Source of the DNA: Bradyrhizobium frederickii
GTDB taxonomy: Bacteria > Pseudomonadota > Alphaproteobacteria > Rhizobiales > Xanthobacteraceae
Assembly (NCBI RefSeq): GCF_004570865.1
Contig: NZ_SPQS01000015.1
Coordinates: 1 to 64,000, forward strand
Reading direction: 5' to 3'
Length of the DNA: 64,000 bases
Part shown: positions 49,162 through 59,166 of the stretch, in pieces
Position numbering within the stretch: position 1 is the stretch's first letter
Layout: the number at the start of each line of letters is the position of its first letter
Made by a program: the position numbers and the translations under genes
The notes under the pieces: model-generated
What the model was told of the DNA's origin: nothing
What the model saw: only the letters and a program-made list of their open reading frames with translations
The model's database searches: none

Positions 49162-51051
49162 TCAAAGGAATCCGATCGAGATCCAGGGGAAGATCGCGAC
49201 GATGATCAATCCCGCCAGCAGCGCCAGCAGATAGCCCCAGATCGGCCGGATACCCTCGGCCGGGTCGACGCGTCCGATGGCGCAGGCGGCATAATAGCCG
49301 ACGCCGAAGGGCGGCGCGAATAGTCCGATGCCCATGGCGAGGATGATCACCATGGCGTAGTGCACCTCGTGCACGCCGACAGCCCGGGCGATCGGAAACA
49401 GCAGCGGTCCGAACAGCACGATCGCCGGAATGCCTTCCAGCACGCTGCCGAGGATGGTGAAGGCCAGGATCGAGACGGCGATGAAGGTCGCAGCTCCCCC
49501 GGGCAATCCGGTCATGGCCGCGGCCAGCGAGCGCGAGAACCCGGATTGGGTGAGGCCCCAGGCCATGCCGGTCGCCGTGCCGATGATCAGCAGGATCGCG
49601 CCCGACAGCGCCGCGGTCTCGACCAGCATCGGAAGCAGCCGCCGCCAGTCGAACCGGCGGTAGACGAGGAGGCCGACCAGGGCACCATAGACGATGCCGA
49701 TGGTGGAGACCTCGGTCGCGGTCGCGATGCCCTCGACCACGGCATAGCGGATCACGAAGGGCAGTGCGAGCGCGGGCAGGGCGACGACGAAGGTCCTGCC
49801 GATCTCGCCACCCGTGGCGCGGCGGACGTGGCTCATGTCCTCGTGGCGGTAGCGCCACCACACCAGCATGCAGAGGGTGATGGCGAGCACGACGCCGGGC
49901 AGAAGGCCGCCGGTGAAGAGGGCGGCGATCGACACGCCGGTGACCGAGCCGATCGTGATCAGCACGAGGCTCGGCGGAATGGTCTCGGTCTGGGCGCCGG
50001 TCGCCGCCAGCAGCGCGACGAGGTCGCCGGGCTTGGCGCCGCGCTGCTTCATCTCCGGAAACAGCACGGGCGCGACGGCCGCCATGTCGGCGGCCTTGGC
50101 GCCTGATATGCCCGAGACCAGGTACATGGCGCCGACCAGTACATAGTGCAGGCCGCCCCTGATATGGCCGAGCAGGCTCGCCAGGAACGCCACCATGGCC
50201 CGCGCCATGCCGGTCATCTCGATCAGCAGCCCCAGGAAGACGAACAGCGGCACCGAGAGCAGGATGAGGTGACTCATGCCCTCGTCCATCCGCCCGACCA
50301 AGACCATCACGGGCGTGCGCGTGGTCAGCGCGAGATAGCCGAAGATCGCCAGGCCGAAGCCGAACGCAATGGGAACGCCGGCAAAGACGCAGAAGCCGGC
50401 GACGCCGACGAAGAAGATCACGAGGTTGAGATTGCCGAGCGGCCGCAGCGACGGCTCGGCGAGCCAGAACAGGCCGATCACGACGGCAACCGTGGCGACG
50501 GCCGCCGCGACCATCCGCCAATCGGCCGCGCGCAGCAGCCGCAGCAAGGCAAAGGCCGCCATCAGCCCGATGCCGGCCGGCAGCGCGGCGGCGCGCCACA
50601 TATTGGAGATCTGGAGCGCCGGCGTCGTGATGTAGCTTTCTTCATAGGCGTAGTCGCAGGCGGGCCAGACGATCAGGAGCAGGAACGCCAGGGCCGCAGC
50701 GGTCGCGACCAGATCGAGATAGGCCCGCATGGCCGGCCGCGCGCTGGCGACGATTGCGGTCATGCGCATGTGCTCGGAGCGGCGGAACGCAACCGCCGCA
50801 CCCAGCATGGCAAGCCACAGGAACAGGATTGAGGCGAGCTCGTCCGACCAGATCAGCGGCCGGTGCAGGCCGTAGCGCGCGACCACGCCGGCAAACAGGA
50901 TCACGATCTCGGCGACGACCAGGATCGCGGCGGGGATTTCGACGACGAGACCGAGCAGGCGCTCGAGCGAAGCCAGCAACGATGGTCGGCGAGGGGGCTC
51001 AAATGCCGCCTCGCCCACCACTGCGATCATCTCGACCTCGACACGAGCCAT
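49162..51051 (-). CDS. TRAP transporter fused permease (DctQ-DctM fusion)
   Basis: A 629-residue membrane protein uniting the small and large TRAP permeases. Residues 30-190 give the DctQ part (VVEIPAAILVVAEIVILFAG, LIWSDELASILFLWLAMLG). The remaining 430 give the DctM channel (VSGISGAKAADMAAVAPV, TIPPSLVLITIGSVTG, LFAPPFGVGYYAACAIG). The start ATG 51051 lies 17 bases from the binding-protein stop. Separate Q and M genes exist in the other TRAP system 5 kb away, so the two systems are distinct lineages. Confidence 0.9.
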   Translation of the reverse strand: MARVEVEMIAVVGEAAFEPPRRPSLLASLERLLGLVVEIPAAILVVAEIVILFAGVVARYGLHRPLIWSDELASILFLWLAMLGAAVAFRRSEHMRMTAIVASARPAMRAYLDLVATAAALAFLLLIVWPACDYAYEESYITTPALQISNMWRAAALPAGIGLMAAFALLRLLRAADWRMVAAAVATVAVVIGLFWLAEPSLRPLGNLNLVIFFVGVAGFCVFAGVPIAFGFGLAIFGYLALTTRTPVMVLVGRMDEGMSHLILLSVPLFVFLGLLIEMTGMARAMVAFLASLLGHIRGGLHYVLVGAMYLVSGISGAKAADMAAVAPVLFPEMKQRGAKPGDLVALLAATGAQTETIPPSLVLITIGSVTGVSIAALFTGGLLPGVVLAITLCMLVWWRYRHEDMSHVRRATGGEIGRTFVVALPALALPFVIRYAVVEGIATATEVSTIGIVYGALVGLLVYRRFDWRRLLPMLVETAALSGAILLIIGTATGMAWGLTQSGFSRSLAAAMTGLPGGAATFIAVSILAFTILGSVLEGIPAIVLFGPLLFPIARAVGVHEVHYAMVIILAMGIGLFAPPFGVGYYAACAIGRVDPAEGIRPIWGYLLALLAGLIIVAIFPWISIGFL

Positions 51052-51068
51052 GATGGCCCCAACGCGCG

Positions 51069-52100
51069 TTACGACAGCTTGCCGACGGCCTTTTCCAGGA
51101 GATCCCAGGCCTGATCGCCATACTTGCCCTTCCACTCGGCATAGAAGCCGGCGGACCGCAGCTTGTCGCGGAAGGGCGCCACCGCAGGCTGATTGAAGGT
51201 CAGGCCCTTGGTCGCGAGCTCCTGTTGCAGGTTGGCATTGAGCTTGGCGGTATCGGCGCGCTCGTTGACCGCGGCGGCGTTGATGTTCTTGGCGACGATG
51301 GTGCGCACGTCCTGCGGCAGCTTTTCCCAGGCTCTGCGGTTGGCCAGGAACCAGAAGCCGTCCCACATGTGGTTGGTCAGCGAGCAGTACTTCTGCACCT
51401 CGTAGAGCTTGGCGGTCGAAATGATCGCCAGCGGGTTCTCCTGGCCTTCGACGATCTTGGTTTGCAGCGCCGAATAGACCTCGCTGAAATTGATCGAGGC
51501 GGGCGCGGCGTCGAACGCCTTGAACATCGAGGTCCACAGCGGCGACACCGGCACGCGGATCTTGAAGCCCTTGAGGTCGTCAGGACCGGTGATCGGCTTG
51601 GTCGACGACGTGGTCTGGCGGAAGCCGTTGTCCCAGATCTTGTCCATGACCTCGAGGCCGGCCTTCTTGATCTCGCCGCGAACGAAGCCGCCGAGATCGC
51701 CGTCCATGGCCTTCCAGACCGTGTCGTAGTCCGGGAACGCGAAGCCGATGCCGTTGATGGACGCGGCCGGCACCAGGGTGGACAGAATCAGGCCCGACAA
51801 CGTGAAGAACTCGACGCCGCCGGAGCGGATCTGGCTCAGCATGTCGGTATCCGAGCCGAGCTGGTTGTTCGGGAAGATCTGGAGGTCGAACTTGCCGTTG
51901 GTCTCGCTCTTGATCGCCGCGGCCATCTCCTTGGCGCGGACGTTCAGCGGATGGGTGTCGGGCAGGTTATTGGCGTATTTGTAGGTGAACTCGGCGCTCT
52001 GGGCGCGGGCCACATGGGGCGCACTGAGGCCGCCCAGGACCGCAGTCGCGGCGGAGGCCTTGAGAAGCGTGCGTCGGGAAAAGCGCGTCGAAAAGACCAT
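51069..52100 (-). CDS. TRAP transporter solute-binding protein with Tat-like signal
   Basis: A 343-residue binding protein. The N-terminus TRFSRRTLLKASAATAVLGG is a Tat-type signal, with a cut near HVARAQSA. The DctP core follows (YKYANNLPDTHPLNVRAKEM, NQLGSDTDMLSQIRSG, and the ligand-Arg region GFKIRVPVSP near residue 180). It leads the operon with the fused permease and the acyl-CoA ligase. Folded export is unusual for an apo binding protein and may suggest a cofactor or fast folding. Confidence 0.9.
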   Translation of the reverse strand: MVFSTRFSRRTLLKASAATAVLGGLSAPHVARAQSAEFTYKYANNLPDTHPLNVRAKEMAAAIKSETNGKFDLQIFPNNQLGSDTDMLSQIRSGGVEFFTLSGLILSTLVPAASINGIGFAFPDYDTVWKAMDGDLGGFVRGEIKKAGLEVMDKIWDNGFRQTTSSTKPITGPDDLKGFKIRVPVSPLWTSMFKAFDAAPASINFSEVYSALQTKIVEGQENPLAIISTAKLYEVQKYCSLTNHMWDGFWFLANRRAWEKLPQDVRTIVAKNINAAAVNERADTAKLNANLQQELATKGLTFNQPAVAPFRDKLRSAGFYAEWKGKYGDQAWDLLEKAVGKLS

Positions 52101-52580
52101 GGGTCTGCTTCCTCGGAAGGTTTGTTGTTGTTCTGAGACGCAAACCTATACGGACGGAAGGCCAGAAGGTCATCTGCGATCTCGCGAGGTCCTGCTTATT
52201 GCAGCCGGCCATGGTCACGGCAATATCAGCCTTCGCAGAGATCGAGCCGATTCAAAATCTGAAAAACAACCCCATGCACAGTAGCCGCCGAGGACCGGGA
52301 CCAGGCTTCGAGACCCGGACCGAAAGCCGGCGGCAGTGAAGGCGAAATGGCAGGAGTTTCGTGTAAATAATTGATCTGATTGTACATAAAGATATTCCAT
52401 AATATACCTTATGCGAATTACGGATTGGGCGTGAGGTGGATCGACCGGCCGGCTGCTTGAGCCATTAGGAACCCTCCTTCCAGCCCACATCTGGAGCCAA
52501 CCGACCATCCGGCGGTTAACTCGGAGGTCGCGGACAGGAATCCAAGAAAGATCAGATCAGCGGCGACCCGGAGGTCCGTC
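52101..52580. other. Non-coding divergent region between TRAP operon and M24 peptidase
   Basis: About 480 bases. It contains copy B of the 25-bp dispersed repeat (52261-52285, minus orientation) and an AT-rich stretch near 52380-52415 (AAAGATATTCCATAATATAC). No gene is supported. Confidence 0.55.
52261..52285 (-). repeat. 25-bp dispersed repeat, copy B
   Basis: The minus strand reads the same 25 bases as 33685-33709 and continues similarly (GATTTTG). The copies are on opposite strands and in unrelated gene contexts, so this is a dispersed element and not part of a gene. Confidence 0.6.
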
Positions 52581-53777
52581 ATGCAGGAAACTGTTGCTCG
52601 TGCCGCCTCGCGCGCCATTCCGTTCGATACCGCCAAGCTTGACCGTCTCATGGAGGCGGCTGGCCTCGACGTCCTGATCGCGACTTCCAAGCACAACGTG
52701 CAATACTTGCTGGGGGCCGAACGGGCGATCTTCTTCGACTACATGGATGCCTTGGGCGTCAGCCGCTATCTGCCGGTGCTGGTCTATGCCAAGGGCGCTC
52801 CGGAGAAGTCGATCTATGTCGGGCACCGGCTGGAAACCCACCAGCGCACCGTCGCGCCGCCTTGGGTACCGCTGGTCCGGACCGAATCGAATGGCTCAAC
52901 GGACGCCGTCCAGCGCGCCGCAGAGCTAATGCGTCAGGCGGGCGTGCCCTCGAAGCGGGTCGGGGTCGAGATGCCGTTCATGCCGATGGATGCAGGAAAG
53001 GTGCTGGCCGACGCCCTGCCCGGCGCCGAGCTCAAGGACGCGGTGTTGGTGCTGGAGCGGCTGCGAGCAGTCAAATCGGCGGAGGAATTGGCGAAGTTGA
53101 AGACGGCGTCCGAGCTCGTCATTGCATCCATGTTGGCAGTGATCCGTGGTCACGGTCGGGGTACGACCAAACAGCAATTGTCGGATGCGTTGCGCCTTGC
53201 GGAAGCCAACCGCGGCCTGACCTTCGAGTATTGCCTGCTTGCATGCGGCAGCAGCCATAATCGGGCCCCGTCATCGCAGCGCTGGGAGCACGGCGAGGTG
53301 TTGTCGCTGGATTCCGGTGGCAATTATCGCGGCTATATCGGCGACGTCGCGCGCATGGCGGTTCTGGGCGAGCCGGATGCCGAGTTGAAGGACTATCTGG
53401 CCGAGATCGAGGCGGTCCAGCGAGCCGCCTTTGCTGCGGTCAGACCGGGCGCGATGGGCGGCGACATCTATGTTGCGGCCGAACGCCAGCTTGGGCAGAT
53501 CACCCAACGCGACTGCACGGATTTCCTCGCCCACGGCATGGGCCTCGTCAGCCACGAGGCCCCTCGCCTGACCGCAACGGGTCCGGTTCCCTATGACGAC
53601 AGCGACGCCCGCCGCCCTCTCGAAGCCGGCATGGTGATCTCAATCGAGACCACGATGAAGCATCTAAAGCGCGGCTTCATCAAGCTCGAGGATACGGTTG
53701 CCGTGACGGATAGCGGCTACCAGATTTTCGGCGAAGGTGGACGCGGATGGAATCTGGGCCGGAACGCCGCCGCCTAA
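52581..53777 (+). CDS. M24 family metallopeptidase (Xaa-Pro dipeptidase-like)
   Basis: A 398-residue protein with an N-terminal creatinase-like domain (residues 1-150) and a pita-bread catalytic domain. Metal ligands are seen in LSLDSGGNYRGYIGDVARMA (two Asp), LAHGMGLVSHEAP (His), VISIETTM (Glu) and IKLEDTVAV (Glu). Such enzymes cleave Xaa-Pro bonds or related amides; creatinase-like ones lack the metals, whereas this one keeps them. No ribosome site of note precedes the ATG. It is not clearly part of the TRAP operons. Confidence 0.85.
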   Translation: MQETVARAASRAIPFDTAKLDRLMEAAGLDVLIATSKHNVQYLLGAERAIFFDYMDALGVSRYLPVLVYAKGAPEKSIYVGHRLETHQRTVAPPWVPLVRTESNGSTDAVQRAAELMRQAGVPSKRVGVEMPFMPMDAGKVLADALPGAELKDAVLVLERLRAVKSAEELAKLKTASELVIASMLAVIRGHGRGTTKQQLSDALRLAEANRGLTFEYCLLACGSSHNRAPSSQRWEHGEVLSLDSGGNYRGYIGDVARMAVLGEPDAELKDYLAEIEAVQRAAFAAVRPGAMGGDIYVAAERQLGQITQRDCTDFLAHGMGLVSHEAPRLTATGPVPYDDSDARRPLEAGMVISIETTMKHLKRGFIKLEDTVAVTDSGYQIFGEGGRGWNLGRNAAA

Positions 53778-53791
53778 ACGGCGCAGCTAAA

Positions 53792-53809
53792 CCCGCCGTG
53801 AGCGGCGGG
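53792..53809. terminator. Short GC hairpin between convergent genes
   Basis: CCCGCCG and CGGCGGG form a 7-bp stem with a 4-base loop, between the M24 peptidase stop (53777) and the ferritin-like gene end (53816). Probably a bidirectional terminator; no U-run. Confidence 0.5.
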
Positions 53810-53815
53810 CTGCCG

Positions 53816-54682
53816 CTAATCCATCGCAAGGGATCGCAGCCAGGCCAGTCTTGAGATCGCGCGCTCGGCAAGCTGCTGCAGGCTTTCGAGATGGGCCGCG
53901 TCGTTCGACCGCTCGGCGGCATCGAGGTAGCCGTCGACGAGCGCTTCGGCGATCTCCAATGGGCCTTTGCGTTCCATGGACGCCGGAAAGCCCCCGACAC
54001 CCGCGGCGGCGTCGACCATCTCGACCGTCTGTTGGCGGAGGTCCCGGATCCGGACCGCCGCCGGCCCGCTCAGGCGTTGTTCCATATCGCCGAGTTGCGC
54101 AACCAGGCGACGTTCGAGCCGCGGCGCGTCGATTTGAGGCAACGCCGTCTCGACATTGCTCCGTTCGTGCTCGCGATGATAAGCGCGCCGCCGCTCCTTC
54201 CGCAGCGTGGCAACATGGCCGAGTTCCTCCTTGGCCATCGCCTCGGACGCCTTCTTGACCTCGGGGTCATGCGAGTAGGCCGCCAGATAGGACCAGAAGG
54301 CGAAGGCGCGCTCCTCGTTGCGGACTGCGATGGCGAGCGCGCGGTACGGCGTCATCAAGCGTGATGTCTTCACCTCGGCGGCAGCGTCCGCGGCGAGCGC
54401 TTCCGGCGCCTCCCAGCGCACCATGGCGGGATCCGGGCGTTTGCCGCGGCGCGATTGCGACCACTGCGTCACACTGTCCACGTGCTCGCGCTCGGCGGCG
54501 GCGAGATGTGTGAACACCACTGCCAGATCATCCTTGCCCTGCCCGCGCATGTCTTCGGCAAGAGAATCGTACTTGTCGGCGGCCTCCTGCTCCATTGCAT
54601 GCGCTAGCGCAAAGAGCTCGTCGAGAGACTCCAATACACCAGCAGGCTCAGCGCTGAGCAATGAAGTGCGCAAAAGCGGCAT
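53816..54682 (-). CDS. Ferritin-like / rubrerythrin-type di-iron protein
   Basis: A 288-residue protein. The first 170 residues have two Glu-rich helical pairs typical of ferritin-like di-iron sites: ALAHAMEQEAADKYDSLAED with AAEREHVDSV, and AIAVRNEERAFAFWSYLA with AKEELGHVATL. The ExxH spacing of each pair is right for metal binding. The last 100 residues are helical without metal motifs. There is no rubredoxin Cys domain. ATG 54682 is chosen; the frame is open for 35 upstream codons. It is divergent from nosR, with about 185 bases between the starts. A role in oxygen, peroxide or iron handling during denitrification is inferred only. Confidence 0.75.
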   Translation of the reverse strand: MPLLRTSLLSAEPAGVLESLDELFALAHAMEQEAADKYDSLAEDMRGQGKDDLAVVFTHLAAAEREHVDSVTQWSQSRRGKRPDPAMVRWEAPEALAADAAAEVKTSRLMTPYRALAIAVRNEERAFAFWSYLAAYSHDPEVKKASEAMAKEELGHVATLRKERRRAYHREHERSNVETALPQIDAPRLERRLVAQLGDMEQRLSGPAAVRIRDLRQQTVEMVDAAAGVGGFPASMERKGPLEIAEALVDGYLDAAERSNDAAHLESLQQLAERAISRLAWLRSLAMD

Positions 54683-54752
54683 GGCGAGGGTTCCCGATGC
54701 AAACGGATGATTTGGTTCCACGAGGACACAAATACAAATATCTTGGTTCGGC

Positions 54753-54766
54753 TTGACAGAGGTCGA
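54753..54766. promoter_or_regulatory. Possible FNR/FixK/NnrR-type box between the ferritin-like gene and nosR
   Basis: TTGACAGAGGTCGA approximates the TTGAT-N4-ATCAA dyad, with one mismatch in symmetry. The centre is about 108 bases before the nosR start and about 78 before the ferritin-like start, which suits activation of either gene under low oxygen or nitrogen oxides. The match is imperfect, so this remains tentative. Confidence 0.35.
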
Positions 54767-54867
54767 CGTGCGCGATGAGTGTGGCACGTCAGCGGCGACA
54801 AATCATCGAAGAAGAATCACAAGGCATGCGCGGTCCGGGTGGCCGCGCAGATGGCATTTGAATCGAC

Positions 54868-57162
54868 ATGTCGAAGCGACCGGGTAACGAGATCGCCTTC
54901 GCGAATCTTGCAGCGTTAGCGCTCGCCGGCTTGCTGCTGATGTGTCTGACATATATTTCGCCTGTCTACGCCGCCGGTGATTTGCCGACATATCTGCCGA
55001 AGCTTGCGCCTGCGGACTTTTTCCCGGGAGCGGATCGCTTCGGTCCCCCGCAAGGCGATCCGCCGATCGTGCCGGTGTACCGCGGCGACCAGCTGCAGGG
55101 GTTTGTCTTCCTCAACTCCGATTTCGCGAACTCTGTCGGCTATTCTGGCAAGCCCATTCACCTGCTGGCCGGGATCGACCCGAAGGGTGTCATCACCGGC
55201 ATCAAGCTGGTCGATCACAAGGAGCCGATCGTGCTGGTCGGCATTCCGGAAGCGCGCATCGTCGCGGCCGTGAATGGTCTGATCGGCAAGGACATGAAGC
55301 CTGTCGCAAGTGGGGCCGAGAGACCGCCGCAGGTCGATATCGTGAGCGGCGCAACCGTCACCGTGCTGGTGATGGGCGACAGTATCGTCCGCGCGGCGTC
55401 CAAGCTCATCCGAAGCGGTCGCGTTGGCGGCGGCGACGCCGCTGCGGCTTCGGCAGCCTTGCCCCCCGTCATCAAGACGCTCGATCTCGAACAGAGCGAA
55501 GTCCGCGACTGGGAGAGTCTCGTCGGCGACGGATCGATACGCCGGCTTCATCTCAGCATCGGCGACATCAACGACGCCTTTGCAAAGTCCGGCAGCGCGG
55601 CGGCGGCCCAGTACCCCGAACCAGGTGAGGCCAGCAACACCTTCATCGACCTCTATGTCGCGCTCGTGAGTGCGCCCACAATCGGCCGCAGCCTGCTCGG
55701 CGAAGACGGCTATCGACGGTTGAAGGACGGCCTGAAGCCCGGTCAGCAGGCGATCATCGTCGCAGGCAACGGTCCCTACTCTTTCAAGGGTTCGGCCTAT
55801 GTCCGCGGCGGCATCTTCGACCGCATCGAGATCCTGCAGGAAGGCAACAGCACCCGCTTCCGCGATCGCAACCATACACGCCTTGGTGCAGTGGACGCGA
55901 TCGGCGCGCCCGAGTTCAGGGAAATCGGCCTGTTCGTCACCCCTCCCGAGTTCACCCTCGATCCGACGCAGCCGTGGCAGGTTCAGCTGCTGGTGCAGCG
56001 GAGCCTCGGCGGCCGCGACAAGGCATTCCTGACTTTCGACCTCGGCTACGCCCTGCCCGACAGCTACATACGTCGCGAGCAGCGCGCGGTGACGGTGCCG
56101 GAGAGTGCGGCGCCTCCGGCCTCGCAAGCAGGCGCTGCGGCCGCACCGGCCACGGAGGCAGACGAGCCGCTCTGGATGCGGATCTGGCGGTCGAGCACGG
56201 TCTCGATCGGCATCACTGCATTCATGCTGGCCGCCCTCACCGGCATCTTCTTCTTCCAGAACCTGCTGGTGGCCCGCCCGGTGTTGTACACATGGGTGCG
56301 ACGAGGCTATCTCGCCGTCGTTCTGGTCTGGCTTGGCTGGTACGCCAACGCGCAGCTCTCCGTCGTCAACGTCGTCACCTTCATCAATGCGCTGGTGACC
56401 GGCTTCCGCTGGGAGTTCTTCCTCGCCGCTCCCCTAATCTTCATTCTGTGGGCCGCTACCGCCGGCGGGCTTCTGTTCTGGGGCCGCGGTCCGTTCTGCG
56501 GCTGGCTGTGTCCCTTTGGCGCGCTCCAGGAGCTCACCAACACGGCCGCCAAATGGCTGAAGGTGCCCCAGATCACGGTGCCGTGGGGACTGCACGAGCG
56601 GCTGTGGCCGATCAAGTACATCATCTTCCTCGGGCTGTTCGGCCTGTCGCTCTACTCCGTTGAGATGGCCGAGCGCTTTGCCGAGGTCGAACCGTTCAAG
56701 ACGGCGATCATCCTGAAGTTTTCGCGCAGCTGGCCGTTCGTCGCCTACGCCGTCGCCCTTCTCGTCATCGGCCTCTTCATCGAGCGCTTCTTCTGTCGCT
56801 ATCTGTGCCCGCTCGGCGCGGCGCTTGCCATTCCCGGCCGCCTGAGGACGTTCGAATGGCTGCGGCGCTGGGAAGAATGCGGATCTCCCTGCCAACGCTG
56901 CGCCAAGGAATGCCCGGTGCAGTCGATCCATCCCGAGGGGCACATCAACGTCAATGAGTGCATCTACTGCATGCACTGCCAGGAGCTCTATTACGACGAC
57001 CACCGCTGCCCGCACATGATCCAGGTGCGGCTGAAGCGCGAGAAGTTCGCGGCCATGTCCTCGCCCTCGATGCGCTCGAGCGGCAAGGGTCCCGCGACCG
57101 TCATCACCGCCGGCGGCAGACCTGTCGGTGCGTCGGCAGTCATCTCTCCACCACCCAACTGA
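54868..57162 (+). CDS. nosR: NosR, membrane flavo/iron-sulfur protein for N2O respiration
   Basis: A 764-residue polytopic membrane protein. A signal/first helix (residues 10-35) leads to a periplasmic FMN-binding domain with SGATVT (residues 160-165; the last Thr carries FMN in relatives). Five or six membrane helices follow, then two CxxxCP motifs ([18 protein letters not shown]) and a ferredoxin-like part with [15 protein letters not shown] and [11 protein letters not shown]. NosR is needed for nosZ expression and activity and probably passes electrons from the quinol pool to NosZ. It is the first gene of the nos operon. The length is slightly above the usual 700-730. Confidence 0.95.
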   Translation: MSKRPGNEIAFANLAALALAGLLLMCLTYISPVYAAGDLPTYLPKLAPADFFPGADRFGPPQGDPPIVPVYRGDQLQGFVFLNSDFANSVGYSGKPIHLLAGIDPKGVITGIKLVDHKEPIVLVGIPEARIVAAVNGLIGKDMKPVASGAERPPQVDIVSGATVTVLVMGDSIVRAASKLIRSGRVGGGDAAAASAALPPVIKTLDLEQSEVRDWESLVGDGSIRRLHLSIGDINDAFAKSGSAAAAQYPEPGEASNTFIDLYVALVSAPTIGRSLLGEDGYRRLKDGLKPGQQAIIVAGNGPYSFKGSAYVRGGIFDRIEILQEGNSTRFRDRNHTRLGAVDAIGAPEFREIGLFVTPPEFTLDPTQPWQVQLLVQRSLGGRDKAFLTFDLGYALPDSYIRREQRAVTVPESAAPPASQAGAAAAPATEADEPLWMRIWRSSTVSIGITAFMLAALTGIFFFQNLLVARPVLYTWVRRGYLAVVLVWLGWYANAQLSVVNVVTFINALVTGFRWEFFLAAPLIFILWAATAGGLLFWGRGPFCGWLCPFGALQELTNTAAKWLKVPQITVPWGLHERLWPIKYIIFLGLFGLSLYSVEMAERFAEVEPFKTAIILKFSRSWPFVAYAVALLVIGLFIERFFCRYLCPLGAALAIPGRLRTFEWLRRWEECGSPCQRCAKECPVQSIHPEGHINVNECIYCMHCQELYYDDHRCPHMIQVRLKREKFAAMSSPSMRSSGKGPATVITAGGRPVGASAVISPPPN

Positions 57163-57184
57163 ACCGAAAGCCGAGGAGGCTATC

Positions 57185-59131
57185 ATGAGCGAGAACGAGC
57201 AGGCAAAGGGCGTCAGCCGACGAACAGTGCTGGGAACGACGGCGGCCGCAGCGGGCGTGGGCCTTGCCGGCGGAGTCGCGATGAAGGATGGCGGCTTCGT
57301 CTCGTCCGCGGACGCGCAGACCAAGAATGCTGCGCCGAAAGCGCCCGCGGCCCGGCCAGCGGTGCAGAAGACCGACGTCGCACCGGGAGAGCTCGACGAA
57401 TACTACGTGTTCTTCTCCAGCGGCCAGTCCGGCGAGATGCGCATCATCGGCCTTCCTTCGATGCGCGAACTGATGCGCGTGCCGGTGTTCAACCGTTGCA
57501 GCGCGACCGGATGGGGCCAGACCAACGAGAGCCTCAAGGTTCTGACCGAGGGGATGCAGCCCGCGACCCGCGAATTCCTCAAGAACCGCGGCGGCACGTT
57601 CCTGAACGGCGATCTCCACCACCCGCACGTTTCGTTCACGGACGGCACCTATGACGGTCGCTATGCCTTCATGAACGACAAGGCCAACAGCCGCGTCGCG
57701 CGGGTGCGGCTCGACATCATGAAATGCGACAAGATCATCGAGCTGCCGAACCAGCACACCGTCCACGGCCTGCGCCTGCAGAAATATCCGCGCACGGGAT
57801 ATGTCTTCGCCAACGGCGAGGATGGCGTGCCGCTGCCCAACGACGGCAAGATCCTCGACGATCCCAAGCAATATCGCTCCATTTTCACGGCGATCGACGG
57901 CGACACGATGAAGGTGGCCTGGCAGGTGATCGTCAGCGGCAACCTCGACAACGTCGATGCCGACTACCAGGGCAAATACTGCTTCGCGACCTGCTACAAC
58001 GGCGAGGAAGGCGTCACCCTCGCGGAAATGACCGCCAGCGAACAGGACTGGGTCGTCATCTTCAACATCAAGCGGATCGAGGAAGCCCTGAAGAAGGGCG
58101 ACTTCAAGGAAATGAACGGCGTGCCCGTCATCGACGGCCGCAAAGGCTCAGCCTACACCCGCTACATTCCGGTCTCGAACAATCCGCACGGCATGAACAC
58201 GGCTCCCGACGGCATCCACATCGTGGCGGCCGGAAAGCTCTCGCCGACCGTGACCGTGATGGACGTGCGCAAGTTCGACGATCTGTTCGACGACAAGATC
58301 AAGCCGCGCGACGTCGTCGTCGCCGAGCCCGAACTTGGCCTCGGCCCGTTGCACACCGCCTATGACGGCAAGGGCAACGCCTACACCACGCTGTTCCTCG
58401 ACAGCCAGGTCTGCAAGTGGAGCATCGACCTCGCCAAGCGGGCCTTCCAGGGTGAGAAGGTCAATCCCATCCTCCAGAAGCTCGACGTGCACTATCAGCC
58501 CGGTCACAACCACACCTCGATGGGGCAGACCAAGGAGGCGGATGGAAAGTGGCTCATCTCGCTGAACAAGTTCTCGAAGGATCGCTTCCTGAACGTCGGG
58601 CCGCTCAAGCCGGAGAACGATCAGCTGATCGATATCTCAGGCGATCAGATGAAGCTGGTGCATGATGGCCCCAGTTTCGCCGAGCCGCATGACGCCACCA
58701 TCGTCCACCGCTCCAAGATCAACCCGATCTCGATCTACGACCGCGCGGATCCGATATTTGCGGATGCGGTCAAGCAGGCCAAGGCCGACGGCATCGACCT
58801 CGAGGCGGATTCGAAGGTCATTCGCGACGGCAACAAGGTGCGCGTCTACATGACGTCCACCGCCCCCGCCTTCGGCCTCGAGCAGTTCCAGGTCAAGCAG
58901 GGCGAGGAGGTCACCGTCTTCATCACCAATATCGACGCGGTCGAAGACCTCACGCACGGCTTCTGTATCGTCAACTACGGCATCAACATGGAGATCGGGC
59001 CGATGGCCACCTCGTCGGTGACCTTCACCGCCGACAAGCCAGGCGTCTATTGGTACTATTGCTCCTGGTTCTGCCACGCCATGCACATGGAGATGAAGGG
59101 CCGGATGTTCGTCGAGCCCAAATCGGTTTGA
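57185..59131 (+). CDS. nosZ: Nitrous oxide reductase (clade I, Tat-exported)
   Basis: A 648-residue periplasmic copper enzyme reducing N2O to N2. GAGGAGG precedes ATG 57185; the Tat signal has [14 protein letters not shown]. Seven CuZ histidines are all visible: His145 and His146 in DLHHPH, and one each in [29 protein letters not shown] and AEPHDAT. The CuA site in the C-terminal cupredoxin domain is intact: [12 protein letters not shown] (Cys626, Cys630, His634, Met637) plus the His in THGFCIV. The twin-arginine signal and gene order place it in the typical (clade I) group. It lies 22 bases after nosR. Confidence 0.98.
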   Translation: MSENEQAKGVSRRTVLGTTAAAAGVGLAGGVAMKDGGFVSSADAQTKNAAPKAPAARPAVQKTDVAPGELDEYYVFFSSGQSGEMRIIGLPSMRELMRVPVFNRCSATGWGQTNESLKVLTEGMQPATREFLKNRGGTFLNGDLHHPHVSFTDGTYDGRYAFMNDKANSRVARVRLDIMKCDKIIELPNQHTVHGLRLQKYPRTGYVFANGEDGVPLPNDGKILDDPKQYRSIFTAIDGDTMKVAWQVIVSGNLDNVDADYQGKYCFATCYNGEEGVTLAEMTASEQDWVVIFNIKRIEEALKKGDFKEMNGVPVIDGRKGSAYTRYIPVSNNPHGMNTAPDGIHIVAAGKLSPTVTVMDVRKFDDLFDDKIKPRDVVVAEPELGLGPLHTAYDGKGNAYTTLFLDSQVCKWSIDLAKRAFQGEKVNPILQKLDVHYQPGHNHTSMGQTKEADGKWLISLNKFSKDRFLNVGPLKPENDQLIDISGDQMKLVHDGPSFAEPHDATIVHRSKINPISIYDRADPIFADAVKQAKADGIDLEADSKVIRDGNKVRVYMTSTAPAFGLEQFQVKQGEEVTVFITNIDAVEDLTHGFCIVNYGINMEIGPMATSSVTFTADKPGVYWYYCSWFCHAMHMEMKGRMFVEPKSV

Positions 59132-59166
59132 AGTCGGTCTGAAGTCGATCTGATCGGAGCGACCTC

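Noticed and set aside
49136-50599. Long in-frame extension upstream of the acyl-CoA ligase
   Set aside because: The extension is antisense-like, Arg-rich and overlaps the fused TRAP permease; a strong ribosome site lies just before the ATG at 49135.
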